From positions 32,381,087 through 32,445,086 of the forward strand of contig OY759216.1 of assembly GCA_963662175.1 (NCBI GenBank): a DNA stretch of 64,000 bases, written 5' to 3'. The stretch is from Aradus depressus (Eukaryota; Arthropoda; Insecta; Hemiptera; Aradidae). This document shows positions 54,705-64,000 of the stretch, piece by piece. The first letter of the stretch is position 1. Every line of letters starts with the position of its first letter. The notes beneath the pieces are model-generated. The model made no database searches. It worked only from the letters and a program-made list of their open reading frames with translations, and was not told the origin of the DNA. The translations under genes were made by a program, and so were the position numbers.

Positions 54705-55665
54705 TTACTTTCTTATACTTTTACTAAAAAAAAGAATTGTAATCCTGCAAAAATCCGAGATTGAGTTTTCAATAGATTTTCACGTTTCAAGATCCTTTGA
54801 ATATTTTTTGATCATTGTCTTGATGTCTGCCTGAATGTGACCGTGATTCGAACTTTGTGCGCGCTCTATCGCAGAAACTATTGCAGCTATAAACTTGAAA
54901 CTCCGCCAAATTATTTCGGGGCCTATTTACTTTTTACAAGATGCTGCTTATAATTATGACCTAATAAATAATCTTTTGAAATAAAAGTTTTAAAGAAGGA
55001 CATTTTAAATATAATATATTTTTTTCGAAGTTGCTTTGTGACATACATGCCAAAAATCGTATTAAAATGACTTCTCTAACAAACTTTTTTAAACGTAATT
55101 TACGTAAAAATGGTTATTCTTATCTAAAAAGTGGTTCTCACCAAAAATGTTCTTTATTAAATTTCCAACTAACCAAATTCCCTTAGATTTGAGATAATAC
55201 CAATATGAACCATGTTACAGCGCCTCAAAGAAAGAACAATGAATTTCCTTAAGAAATATTTATAAGTTATATTTAAATTTAACGGATAGCAACGAATTTG
55301 AAAAAACCTTTATTATTCGTAGTTATTTATTGAAAAGGAAGAGAAAAAAAAAATACATGTTAAATATCACATGAGTGAAGTACCATAATAGAACATTCTT
55401 ATACAACTTTTTTTTTTTACATATTTACCTCCCTCCCCCTCTCTCTCATCTCAAATTCATTTCATACTTGCCTTACTGGGTATAAGAAAGTCACTCTCAT
55501 AATGACGATATACAAAGAAACAAAGAAAATTGCTGGCGACAATACATTATTTTCACTTACCCAGTAATGCCAGTATGAAATGTATTTGAGAGGGGGAAGG
55601 AAGAGTGATCTGTACAAAAGTGGTTGGTATAAGAAAGTGCTGTAATTGCCACATCACATATTGTT
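54705..55665 (+). repeat. Family B/F repeat, most complete copy
   Basis: Starts actttcttatacttttac and ends ggttggtataagaaagtg, so the termini are inverted (actttcttatac). The B part (54705 to about 55260) holds the phrases listed for other copies. The F part (about 55380-55665) is an imperfect palindrome: tcaaattcatttcatacttg, attactgggt-like sequence, then acccagtaatgccagtatg, aaatgtatttgag. No protein is encoded. Confidence 0.82.
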
Positions 55666-56159
55666 TCTACATCCTATTATGAATCAGTTAGTTAATTCAT
55701 TAAAAATGTATTGTCCGTTTTTGCAACTTGAGTGATCCCGGGGATAAACTGCCGAACTTCTGGGTCGCCGTCTTCCCTGATCACTCTTGAATTTCTTCCC
55801 TCAATAACTTTCTTATTTACCGTTTGCTTTTGTACTTTCTTCTTCAAACATTTCTGAAGTTTGTTTCTTGTTTTTCCCTAAGCTACGTTGTCAGATATGC
55901 GTTAAAGACTCTTACTGTGGAGTCGAGCTCAGTCGACCTCGTCTTTAAGCTTTGGCCATTAGTCGCAAAAAAAACAAAAAAACAACCAAGTTATAGGAAT
56001 TTCTACCGAATAGATTGGCTGCAATGGAATGTCATTTTTGTTTTCCTTAGAACTCCTGTAGTCATATAAAAAAATTCAGGACTAATTCCTGAAAAAGTTG
56101 GGACTATTTGGAACTATTGTAGCAAGTTGATAAGAAAGGCATATTATTTTGTTCACAAA
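55666..56159. other. Unannotated stretch
   Basis: An 81-codon plus frame (55824-56069) has no recognised domain. Otherwise AT-rich. Confidence 0.3.
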
Positions 56160-56285
56160 CACATACACAGTAGGATGTTTTTTAAAATTTTTGGAACCAG
56201 GGTGTCGGAAACTTGAAATTTCGGTGAAAACTCAAGATCGCATTTCTGGCCAATTACATAACTTACCCTAAACCTCTTATTCTGT
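56160..56285 (-). repeat. Family C fragment, 5' end
   Basis: ccagggtgtcggaaacttg, aaatttcggtgaaaactc, ctggccaattacataactt. Confidence 0.65.
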
Positions 56286-56394
56286 GGGAGAAAAACAAAA
56301 CCATTGCATGATGACTGTTGGGTTTGGGTACAGGTTAAATGAGAACTTCGAATAGAACAAGAGATATATTTATTTGGTCAACACCCTTATTACA

Positions 56395-56740
56395 AAACCG
56401 CGTGGTAACGAACACAAAGTCAGTTGTTCAATAATAAGTCCCATACCGCGTGGGAACTACACAAGTCACTCACTTACTGTGCTTGGTAACAGACGACTCA
56501 CTTTATACCCGCGTGGTAATAAACAACTCACTTCCGCATGGTAACTAACGACTCACCTTATACCCGCGTGGTAATAAGGACGAATCCATTCCGCACACCG
56601 CGTGCTGGCTCGACCCAGACTCTCAGTCCACCCCGCGTGGTGACCAACTGGTCCCTCTCGTTGTTAAGAGACGACTCACTTTATACCCGCGTGGTAACAG
56701 CCAACTCAACCAACTCATTCCACCCCGCGTGGTGCCCAAC
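56395..56740 (+). repeat. Degenerate GC-richer tandem repeat (cccgcgtggtaa)
   Basis: ccgcgtggtaa or ccgcgtggtga recurs about nine times with intervening acgactcactttata or ccaactcattcca. Spacing varies, mostly 25-55 bp. An ORF over it is a by-product. Confidence 0.75.
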
Positions 56741-58164
56741 TGCTTACTGACTCATGTAGTTCAAGAGTCCCGCCGACTCCTATCGATTGTCTCGGCGTGT
56801 TCCCGAATTCACCCACACTCAACTCGCGACTTAACAATGACACTTTCGACCTGGGCCAAAAAACCTCCTTTTGACGCCGGACTTTACACAACAGAAATAT
56901 GTAAAAATAGCACACTCTCAGGAAAAAATTACGTACAAGTTTCTGATCAATCTAGCTAGTAAGTATTTGCCGAGCAACGGTGGTCACCGCAGCTAGTATG
57001 TGCCAGGTAACTCTCAATAGGGTGAAGTAGCTTTCGTTGGTTTTTTGAGTCAGTTTTTTTAGTATTTGATTGTAAATTGAACTTTTAATGTTACATTTTG
57101 AGTTTGTCAAGTTTTGGAAAATACATTTAAATTGGAAAATAATGAATAAAGAGTTAGACGAGACTCACTATAATGTGGATTAGTTATGAAGTAGATACAG
57201 AAGTTAGGAAGTCTACGATAATTCATACAAGTTTTTGATAAATCCAGCTATTGTTTGCAGTGAAACGCTGAACAAACCTGCTAGTATGTGCCGAACAACA
57301 GTGGTTATCACAGCTAGTATGCGCCGAGCAATGATTGGTACTACTGCTGGTAAGTATGTGCCGAGGAACCCTGTGACGAAATTTCTCTGCAAAATTATTG
57401 AGTTACCTCACTATAAACATTTTCAACGTTAATAAGAATAAATTCATGGAGCAAAAATTAGTTGGAAGGCCATAAAATATTTCATGCAAGTTTCAAGGCA
57501 ATAAATCCAATATAAGACTTCCTCATTTATCAATTTTCTGAGCAATACTGCTCATTGTGAAATTGGAGAGTTGAAATATTCGGAAAACAGTCTGAAAATA
57601 ATACCAAAATGAAACCATTATCTAATAATGGCGGAGCGAACTCTGAGCCCTGTTTGTGTGGCGACCAACTTCCAAATTAGTTTCTAACTCAGCCGCATAC
57701 CCATTCATTCAAAACTCATATTTCATACGAACTTTTTACCAAGAAAAAAAAAAAAAGTATAGCTGTGTTAATTATTAAAAGCCTTGTTTTTCTAATAACA
57801 AAAACATCTCAATAATGGAACAACAAACATTGGAAATATATTTTCCGGGTATTCCAATGTTTCCAATGTGGTTTGTATATTCACATAGAATATAAAATAT
57901 ACGATGTTTTTATCATGAATAGTATTAAAAGGGAAAAGTAATTTCGAACAAAAATTACAACTTTTAATTGGGATACACACGTTTGGTTATTATTAACTTT
58001 CTACTAACTACGTTTACTTAGAATATGACTTACAATTAGAGGAATTCTCTTTTACTTGGGAATTGACTTAGAAGAGTTTTCCAGATTGCACTTAGAAGGT
58101 ATTCTTTTTTACTTAGAGTGTGACTCAGAAGTTCTTCATTACTTGGGGTGTAATTTAAAGGAGG
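56741..58164. other. Unannotated stretch with small dispersed motif
   Basis: The phrase agctagtatgtgccgagcaac and relatives (in pieces: gccgagcaacggtgg, gctagtatgcgccgagc) occur at about 56960, 57290 and 57340, each beside caccgcagc- or atcacagc-like text. No coding exon is supported. Confidence 0.4.
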
Positions 58165-58392
58165 CCTCTTCGTCGCTCTGGTGGACAGAGCCCTTGCCTT
58201 CCCAGGTTTAGTTAGGAGTAACGGTAACCTGACATTTCACAGGCTCAGGGCCATCGTTTAACATGACGAAGGACGACGTGCTCAACTGTATAGTGAAAGA
58301 AATCTAAGAGCCACGGCCGGGTTTAAAACCCGCGAACTTAAGTTCGCTCAGTAGCTCAACTTAAGCTCAGTAGACACGCACGCTACCTCTGT
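58165..58392 (-). mobile_element. tRNA-derived SINE, diverged
   Basis: cttcgtcgctctggtggac, cacaggctcagggccatcg, ggccgggtttaaaacccg, then a duplicated agctcaacttaagctcagtag head and cgctacctctg. Confidence 0.75.
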
Positions 58393-58474
58393 GCAAATGT
58401 TTTTACTTTTAATTAAAAAATATAAGAATAAAAAAAAAGTTGGTCACATGATGATGATCACCGGCAATGTACTT

Positions 58475-58905
58475 CCCCCGAACGAATTCCTTATCGTTTT
58501 GCTCTCCCCGCCCAAAATCAATAGACCGTTTGCGCTAGTATTCAATAGTTGATTTACATAGGGGCTCCTAAATCCTCATACTAAATTTTGTGTCGATACA
58601 TTCTTTACATCGGAAGTTTTTAAGGTTTTTGAATTGAGCCCCCCTCCCATGAACTCCTCCTTCCCTTCGGCCGAAATTCGACAGTGGCTGAAACTTGACA
58701 GTTTATGTCTTCATTAGGTTCTTCCTTCAAATATGAAATTTCATGTCGGTACAGTCATTACATCGGCAGTTATTTGAGTTTTTGTGTTGACCCCTTTCCT
58801 TCTGACAGCACTTTTTTTTTTTTTTTTTTTTTTTTTATAAACCAGTGGATCGTGAAGATGTAAACTCCGGTGAAAACCCAACATTGAATTTTTGACCGAT
58901 TACAA
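58475..58905 (-). repeat. Family C repeat, reverse, nearly complete
   Basis: gtacttcccccgaacg, tttgctctccccgcccaaa, atcaatagaccgtttgcgc, gtgtcgatacattctttac, a second unit, a T run at 58809-58836, then gtgaaaacccaacattg, aatttttgaccgattac. Confidence 0.78.
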
Positions 58906-59002
58906 AGCACAATTAAATCGTTCAAAGACTTCACTAAAATCAAAAACGAAACAAAAAGTTGTTATAAGGATAGTCTGTTTAGTAAAATATTTTTAGTCAG
59001 TT

Positions 59003-59290
59003 CATTTATAGTAACTCATGCCCGGGCTTTAACTATAGGTCATATTGTCTACTATCAGAACGCTCTTCTTCGCTCTGGTGGACATGAGCCATAACATGGG
59101 GGAGTCCTACATTCTGCCTAGTTTCATTCACCTCGGGTAGGAGTCTTTAACAATTACCTGACATCGCACAGGCAGGAGACGAACGCTTAACGTCCCATTC
59201 GAAGGATGGTTTTTCTCCTCCCAGCTAAAAAACATATGGGCTTCGATCGGGTTTTGAACCCGCGATCTTCAGCTCAGTTGAGCTACATTA
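59003..59290 (-). mobile_element. tRNA-derived SINE
   Basis: gtaactcatgcccggg, ctctggtggacatgagcc, gaacgcttaacgtccc, gggttttgaacccgcg, ending gagctacat. Confidence 0.82.
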
Positions 59291-59420
59291 GGAAGCCTTT
59301 TACTTTATTTAGAATGCGACGTTAGGTTCTCCTTTAAGTCACATTTATTATTAATAACAATAATAAATTGTCAATGTCGAAGATGAAGATATTCGAATAG
59401 CCCGGAGGGATGAGTTGGTA

Positions 59421-59547
59421 TTATGGTGATGAGTGGAAAGTAGAAGGAAGGTTGTCTACTGTGGGGCGAATGTCCTGGGATGATCCTCGACGACCTTCAG
59501 GGGAATCTGGGAGGACGCACGAGGCAATATCCGGAACACGGGTCTTC
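59421..59547 (-). CDS. Possible terminal coding exon, unknown gene
   Basis: On the minus strand an acceptor-like ttttaatag precedes a frame encoding KTRVPDIASCVLPDSPEGRR, then GSSQDIRPTVDNLPSTFHSS, ending in TAA at 59421-59423. The composition is protein-like and more GC-rich than the flanks. It is on the same strand as the CUB-like exon, but nothing links them. The pyrimidine tract is poor; this is a weak call. Confidence 0.25.
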
Positions 59548-59904
59548 CTATTAAAATTATGATTATTGCAAACAATTTTTGCGAAAATGTCCCTCCCATT
59601 ATTTAAAATTGTTGCCTTTTCAAGATATTTCAGAAGAAAAGCAACTACTACTAGATACTGGTTTGGAGAGAAATTTTTGCACATTTCTAGAGTACGAAAA
59701 AAAAAAAATTTTTAACCGATCCATAATTTTTCTCTTTCGACACTCCTTTATTTCTTTTTTTCCTATTTTGCTTGTCTCATTTATGTACATATTTATTCAT
59801 TTAGTCTTTGTATTGTGCCAGTATGTTCTCTTTTCTGGTATTATTTTATCATAATTATAAACTTTTTTAATCAATATTTTTATTAATACTTTACCCCTCA
59901 TTAT
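59548..59904. other. Unannotated AT-rich stretch
   Basis: A 91-codon plus frame (59579-59854) is hydrophobic and AT-driven. No domain. Confidence 0.3.
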
Positions 59905-60600
59905 AGGGAAAGCCACGTATTCGGTCAACAATTCGATGTGGACTTTTCAACGGAATTTCGTGTATTCCGACCTCCTGATTCCAAAAATGAAAATAAATAA
60001 ATAAAAAAAACCTATCTATGTGTCTGTGAACACGATATCTCGCCGCAGAATGATATATATGTATATACTAATTTTTATTTGTGTATCCCAAGATCCGTAT
60101 GGACGACACCTTCTGATCTTCAACCAAATCGTCTAAAAAAGGAGGGGAGTAGTGTGGAGACTTGATAAAAAAACTCTAATAACTGTTGTTATATTGAATG
60201 TATTGATAGAAAACGTAATAAGTAAATGCGAAGAATAAAGACGACAACTATTAATTTTCAGCGGAATCTGCCGAAGGGGAGGGGGGATCAGAGGGGGCTA
60301 ACTCAAAAATCCCAATAACTGTCAATGTAATGAATGTATCTATTATTTATAAGTTCAAAACCCCATAAGGAAAGCACCTATTAGTTTTCCGCGAAATCGG
60401 TCGAAGGAAAGGGGGACAAGAGACTTAAATACCCTAATAACTCTAATGAAGTTATCGACACAAAATATAGTATGAGGATTCAGCCATTACGTGACAAATA
60501 TTGAGTTTTCGCCTAAACGGTCCATTGACTTTGGAGGTAAAGCAAAAACATTACTGATTAATTCGAGTTCATAGTCGGTGATTCACTGAGCATAGTCATT
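59905..60600 (+). repeat. Family C repeat, reference full-length copy
   Basis: Head: gggaaagccacgtattcggtc, in part, aattcgatgtggacttttc, cgacctcctgattccaaaa. Internal tandem units (about four, degenerate, about 120-160 bp) each contain aatgaatgta, a cgacacgaa-like block, gacgacacc or gcacctatta, and cggaatctgccgaag or gcgaaatcggtcgaag. Tail: gccattacgtgacaaatattg, cctaaacggtccattgac, then gtcggtgattcactg. No ORF, no terminal inverted repeat and no poly(A) that I can see, so the class is unresolved. Confidence 0.8.
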
Positions 60601-60613
60601 ATTCAAATTATTG

Positions 60614-60768
60614 AAGGCGTCAGTAGTTTAGATGTCAGGTACTCGTTAAAGACCCCTGCTCTAGGTGAATAAAAATTTAGGGCAGGCAAAATTTAGGACT
60701 CCCACAGTAGAGTCGGAATCATGTCTACCAGAGTGACGAAAGAGCGCTCTGGTAGTAGGCGATATTAC
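60614..60768 (+). mobile_element. tRNA-derived SINE, internally deleted
   Basis: A scrap of head (gaaggcgtcagtag) joins directly to gatgtcaggtactcgtt and the 3' body to gtagtaggcgatatta. Confidence 0.82.
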
Positions 60769-61303
60769 TAACTAGCTGTATTGAATCTGGATTTTTGAAG
60801 GTGTGTTTTTTTTTATTAAATTTTTTTTGTCGCTTTTAAAAAAAAAAATTTATTTAATTTTTTATCTATTGTAGCTTACACAAGAACCAACTTCTTGGTA
60901 CGGGAGGATGTATTATGTATCCTATGAGCGATTAATAAACTTGTAATATCTTGAGGATGGAATACCTAAAAGTAATAATAAATGAACCATGGTTATCTGA
61001 GGAGAACTAAAGGACATCCTGTCCTGTTGGAGACCGAAGGGCTCTAGGGCTCTAGGGAGTGAGCCATTAATTAGAGAGGCGCTGGGCTGTCTGGTAGTTA
61101 TGAGAAGTGACCAACTTGGGGCTGGTTATCTGAACCGGGGCCACAGATACAGATACATGCAAATACAGATATACTACTGTACCAGGTTCGTATGTCGCTC
61201 AAATGAACCCTATGTAAGTAGAGCTAAGTTCTATTGTTTAATGCTAAAGAGGACGATAGACCGATAAATCCCGTATTCGTTGACTCCATATCCTAAATCA
61301 CCA
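60769..61303. other. Unannotated stretch
   Basis: Poly-A/T runs near 60808-60850, then balanced unique sequence with a gggctctagggctctaggg duplication at about 61039. No gene seen. Confidence 0.3.
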
Positions 61304-61657
61304 GATTTTTTGTTTTCAATTCTGAAAAATGCATTGGATCAAGAATCGATTTCTAAAGTAAGAAAAGTCATTAATAACGTTTTAAAAAAATGTTATAGCG
61401 TCAGATGGCAAAACATTATTATTATTATTTTTTTTTTTAAATTTATTTTGAATGTTCACATTTTATTATATTACATTCTATTATATTTTATTATATTATT
61501 ATTTGTTTTAGATTGTATATTCAAAATAAAGAAATTTAAAAATAAAAATGTTTCGCCACTAGACACTATAACTTTTTTTTTAAAGATTATTAATGACTTT
61601 TCACACTTTAGAAATCGATTCTTGATCCAATACATTATTCAGAATTAAAAACAAAAA
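61304..61657. mobile_element. Fold-back element (large palindrome) 1
   Basis: Arms are tgttttcaattctgaaaaatg..attggatcaagaatcgattt..aaaagtcattaataac..gttatagcgtc and its diverged complement ending near 61657. Imperfect pairing extends through gcaaaacatt/aatgtttcgcc and ttgaatgttc to a central AT-rich loop near 61480. The open frame at 61280-61648 runs across the palindrome and is not a gene. Confidence 0.85.
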
Positions 61658-61662
61658 CATAG

Positions 61663-62007
61663 GTACAAGAAGTCATTCTCTTCAGGGCGAAGATACGTAT
61701 CTACAAAATGACTACTGGTGATTTTGATTCAAACTTTTGTATTATTTTTGCCATTTTTTTTTATTATTATTATTTTTTATTATTATTATTTTTTATTATT
61801 ATTTTTTTATTACTTATTTTTTTTATTATATATATATATATAGGTTAGGTATATATATATAAAGGTAGGTATATATATATATATCCTATATATATATAAA
61901 TAATAAAAAGTAACAATAATAAAAGAAAATAATAGAAAAGTTTGAATCAAAATACACCGGTAGTCATTTTGAGATGCCTTCGCCCTAAAGAGAATGACTT
62001 CTTGTAC
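61663..62007. mobile_element. Fold-back element (large palindrome) 2, adjacent to the first
   Basis: The left arm begins gtacaagaagtcattctctt and the right arm ends aagagaatgacttcttgtac (a perfect match over those 20 bases). Within the arms cagggcgaag/cttcgccct, aaaatgactac/gtagtcatttt and ttttgattcaaacttt/aagtttgaatcaaaa pair. The loop is ATT/TA-rich (about 61750-61910) and includes aggttaggtatata and aggtaggtatata. It starts within about 6 bases of the end of palindrome 1. Confidence 0.88.
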
Positions 62008-62271
62008 GCTCAACGGCATCGTCCGCACAGATAGATCCAATCCGAACCACAGTTTAAAGCCCTAAAGAATGTATATGTAAGTAATGTAATGCGTAGAAAC
62101 AAATTTAAAAATATATTATTGCAACATCAGAAACATTATCAATAATAAAAATAATTACATTTTTGGTAATGTTCCGTCAAAAAGGGTAGATAACAAAAAA
62201 ATGCGATGTCTGATAAGAGGACGTCTTGATATCTTTTATAGAGATCATTTTTTTTGTCCTTGTCAGTACCG

Positions 62272-62612
62272 GGGGCGCCGGTAGCTCAGTGGTATGCGTG
62301 CTTGTCTTCTGAGCTCAAGAACGTGGGTTCGAAACCCGACCGAGGCCCTTAGTTTATTTTATCTGGGAGGTAAAATAAACTTAAGCACGCCGTCCTTCGG
62401 ATGGGACGTTAAGCGATGGTCCCGAGCCTGATGTCAGGTACTCGTTAAAGACCCCTACCCTAGATGAATAAAAATTTAGGGTAGGCAAAATTTAGGACTC
62501 CCACAGTAGATTCGGGCTCATGTCCACCAGAGTGACGAAAGAGCGCTCTGGTAGTAGGCGATATGACCTCGTTGTTAAAGCCCGGGCATGAGTCATAAAA
62601 CCTAACCTAACC
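62272..62612 (+). mobile_element. tRNA-derived SINE, best-preserved full-length copy
   Basis: Head gggcgccggtagctcagtgg contains an A box (tagctcagtgg fits TRGCNNAGYNGG). B box ggttcgaaacc, body, and tail cataaaacctaacctaacc. The A-to-B spacing is tRNA-like, so an RNA polymerase III promoter is plausible. It sits at the left edge of a family F piece. Confidence 0.93.
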
Positions 62613-62815
62613 TTTCTCCTTGTCCCCTCTCAAATTCATTTCATAGTGGCATTACTGGGTATAAGAAAGTCATTTTCAGAATCTCGCTGTGCAACGAAAA
62701 AAATAAAACCGCTGAAACTCATTAGTTTTATTTAGAGGGTGACGGGAAGGGAGAGTGATCTGTACAAATGTGGTTGGTATAAGAAAGTCCTGTTATGGCC
62801 ACATCTCATACATTT
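62613..62815. repeat. Family B/F repeat, palindromic F part
   Basis: ccctctcaaattcatttcat, attactgggtataagaaagt; then agagggtgacgggaaggg, agagtgatctgtacaaatg, tggttggtataagaaagtcc, tgttatggccacatc. Interior inverted pairing is as at 55380-55665 but shortened. Confidence 0.78.
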
Positions 62816-63439
62816 TCTCCCACCTCTAGTATTTTTTTCATATGTTCTGTATTTACCAAATATTTGGATAACCCAGTGTGAACTGGGAATTCACCAAGGA
62901 CTGGAGGAATCCAGAGGCGAGCCTCATCCATCCCTTGGCTTCCGTCCCAATTTTTATGTCGGCTGGGAGAAAATCTATAGGGATAAGGCCTTTTTTTTTT
63001 TTCGTCATGTTCCCCTCCAAGGGAGGGAGGGCCTTGCTGGAGAGAAAATCAAATCTGTAAGTTAACCAAGGAACAGATATCATAGGACCTGACATATGGG
63101 TAAGTTGCGCAGTGGAACGAAACTGCATATCTTCCGATGCAAAAATTGTGACTGAAATAATGAACAAATTGTGATATAGTTCAGTATTCATGGTCTAAAG
63201 GAATTCACGAATACAATGTAGCCAATGGCTAAGCCAACAAAGTTGACATTGACTTCAATTTTATTAGTGTAGTTTCCGCTATTTCATGTGTATGTTATTA
63301 ATTTCACTCTTTTTGTTTGTAATTTTTGTAAATCGCGAATGGCATTTCTTGGACTGGACTGTTTTTATTTATTTAATTTAATTTTTTTGTTATTGTTATT
63401 TATTTACTTAACGTGATTTATTTATCTATTTTATATATA
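62816..63439. other. Unannotated stretch
   Basis: Overlapping ORFs on both strands (62739-63065 plus, 62853-63191 minus) show no domain. AT-rich to the right. Confidence 0.3.
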
Positions 63440-64000
63440 GGGGAGACCGGGGCTAGTTAACATAGTTTTTACTTTTTGATTTTTCTATTTTTTTCTGTTA
63501 TACCTTCAGCGAATGTGAGCAATGTTGCCGACAGTTGAACTCCTTGGCTACAAATTAATGAGGAAAACGTAATTTAAAATTGCATACTTTAATCGTAAAA
63601 AAATGGTTCACGAAAGTGTTCCAACTATGCCAACTTACCCCACAACTGGGGTAAGTTGGCCTACCTCCTGGGGCAAGTTGGCAGTGTGCTATGATTTGAG
63701 CAATAATGTAGGTTTAAATTTTTATTTCCATATAAAAATGTTACAAAATATTGTTCAATAGGCAACAAACATTATTCACTGTTGAAAACTCCATAAAGAA
63801 AAACTACAAAAATACCAATAAGAACAAGGAAATTGTTACGGTTTCATATCCACAAGGAATGTTGGGCCATCGTTCACTTGAATAGGTGGCTGTAGTTTTC
63901 ACAAAATTTTGCTGGGTCGTACCAGATCGAGTCCTCGACTTCCTTATTTGTACTTTGAATCTTAATTCTCGTATATTGTAACCGATATCTGTAGAAAGCA
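63440..64000. repeat. Edge of a probable repeat with GGGGTAAGTTGGC motifs
   Basis: Starts gggagaccggggctagttaac and holds ccaacttaccccac, ggggtaagttggc and ggggcaagttggc at about 63630-63685, partly as an inverted pair. Such motifs often mark transposon ends, but the unit runs beyond the window and cannot be classified. Confidence 0.35.

Noticed and set aside
61280..61648. 122-codon plus-strand open frame
   Set aside because: It runs through both arms and the AT-rich loop of palindrome 1; composition is dominated by Ile/Phe from A/T runs.
62272..62350. Functional tRNA gene
   Set aside because: The A and B boxes are tRNA-like, but the cloverleaf is degenerate and the unit is the head of a 340-bp SINE repeated many times.
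62739..63191. Overlapping 108- and 112-codon frames on opposite strands
   Set aside because: No recognisable domain, partial overlap with the F repeat and no splice signals.

Overview
This window looks like AT-rich intergenic or intronic DNA from an insect nuclear genome. The evidence is spliceosomal exon borders, several APE-type non-LTR retrotransposon families, tRNA-derived SINEs tailed with CCTAA units (the complement of the common insect telomere repeat), and a pogo/Tigger-type TIR element with a TA target site. The overall repeat style reminded me of a hemipteran such as a planthopper, but that is an impression from memory and not shown by any single feature. No bacterial or viral gene organisation is seen, and there is no rRNA or functional tRNA gene.

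Host genes are nearly absent. The only convincing host coding piece is a 251-bp internal exon on the minus strand (26314-26564) that encodes part of a CUB-like extracellular domain between good acceptor and donor sites. Weaker exon candidates lie at 49797-50013 (+) and 59421-59547 (-).

Autonomous mobile elements: (1) 11138-15378 is an apparently full-length Jockey-type LINE with intact ORF1 (zinc knuckles) and ORF2 (endonuclease plus RT), ORFs overlapping in ATGA, and a 14-bp target-site duplication (TSD). (2) 22271-25979 is a 5'-truncated RNase H-bearing LINE with poly(A), an 11-bp TSD and one frameshift. (3) 40184-41219 is a GC-rich, 5'-truncated R1-like LINE on the minus strand with a tail of about 100 A. 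(4) Short LINE remnants lie at 2700-3225, 7041-7340, 8753-9170, 16407-17082, 46325-46480, 49155-49400 and 53451-54260. The 16407-17082 copy is a Jockey/RTE chimera inside one TSD.

Non-autonomous elements dominate. About 25 copies or fragments of one SINE family are present, several with clear TSDs and many lacking the tRNA head. Two abundant families of unknown class are also present. 'Family C' (about 0.7 kb, about 20 pieces) carries an internal degenerate tandem unit, one copy of which has expanded into a five-unit 160-163-bp array at 32578-33384. 'Family B/F' (about 1 kb) has a palindromic 3' half. Large hairpin (fold-back) elements lie at 3880-4107, 44121-44302, 45897-46127, 61304-61657 and 61663-62007. 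Nested insertions give a relative order: family B/F is older than Jockey, and family C is older than the SINE.

The most unusual signal is a recurring short signature, CTGANGA or a near variant, then a small hairpin, then (C)GAAA. It resembles a hammerhead-ribozyme core and appears in several otherwise different repeats, including two of the fold-back elements. It is imperfect everywhere and needs a covariance-model test.
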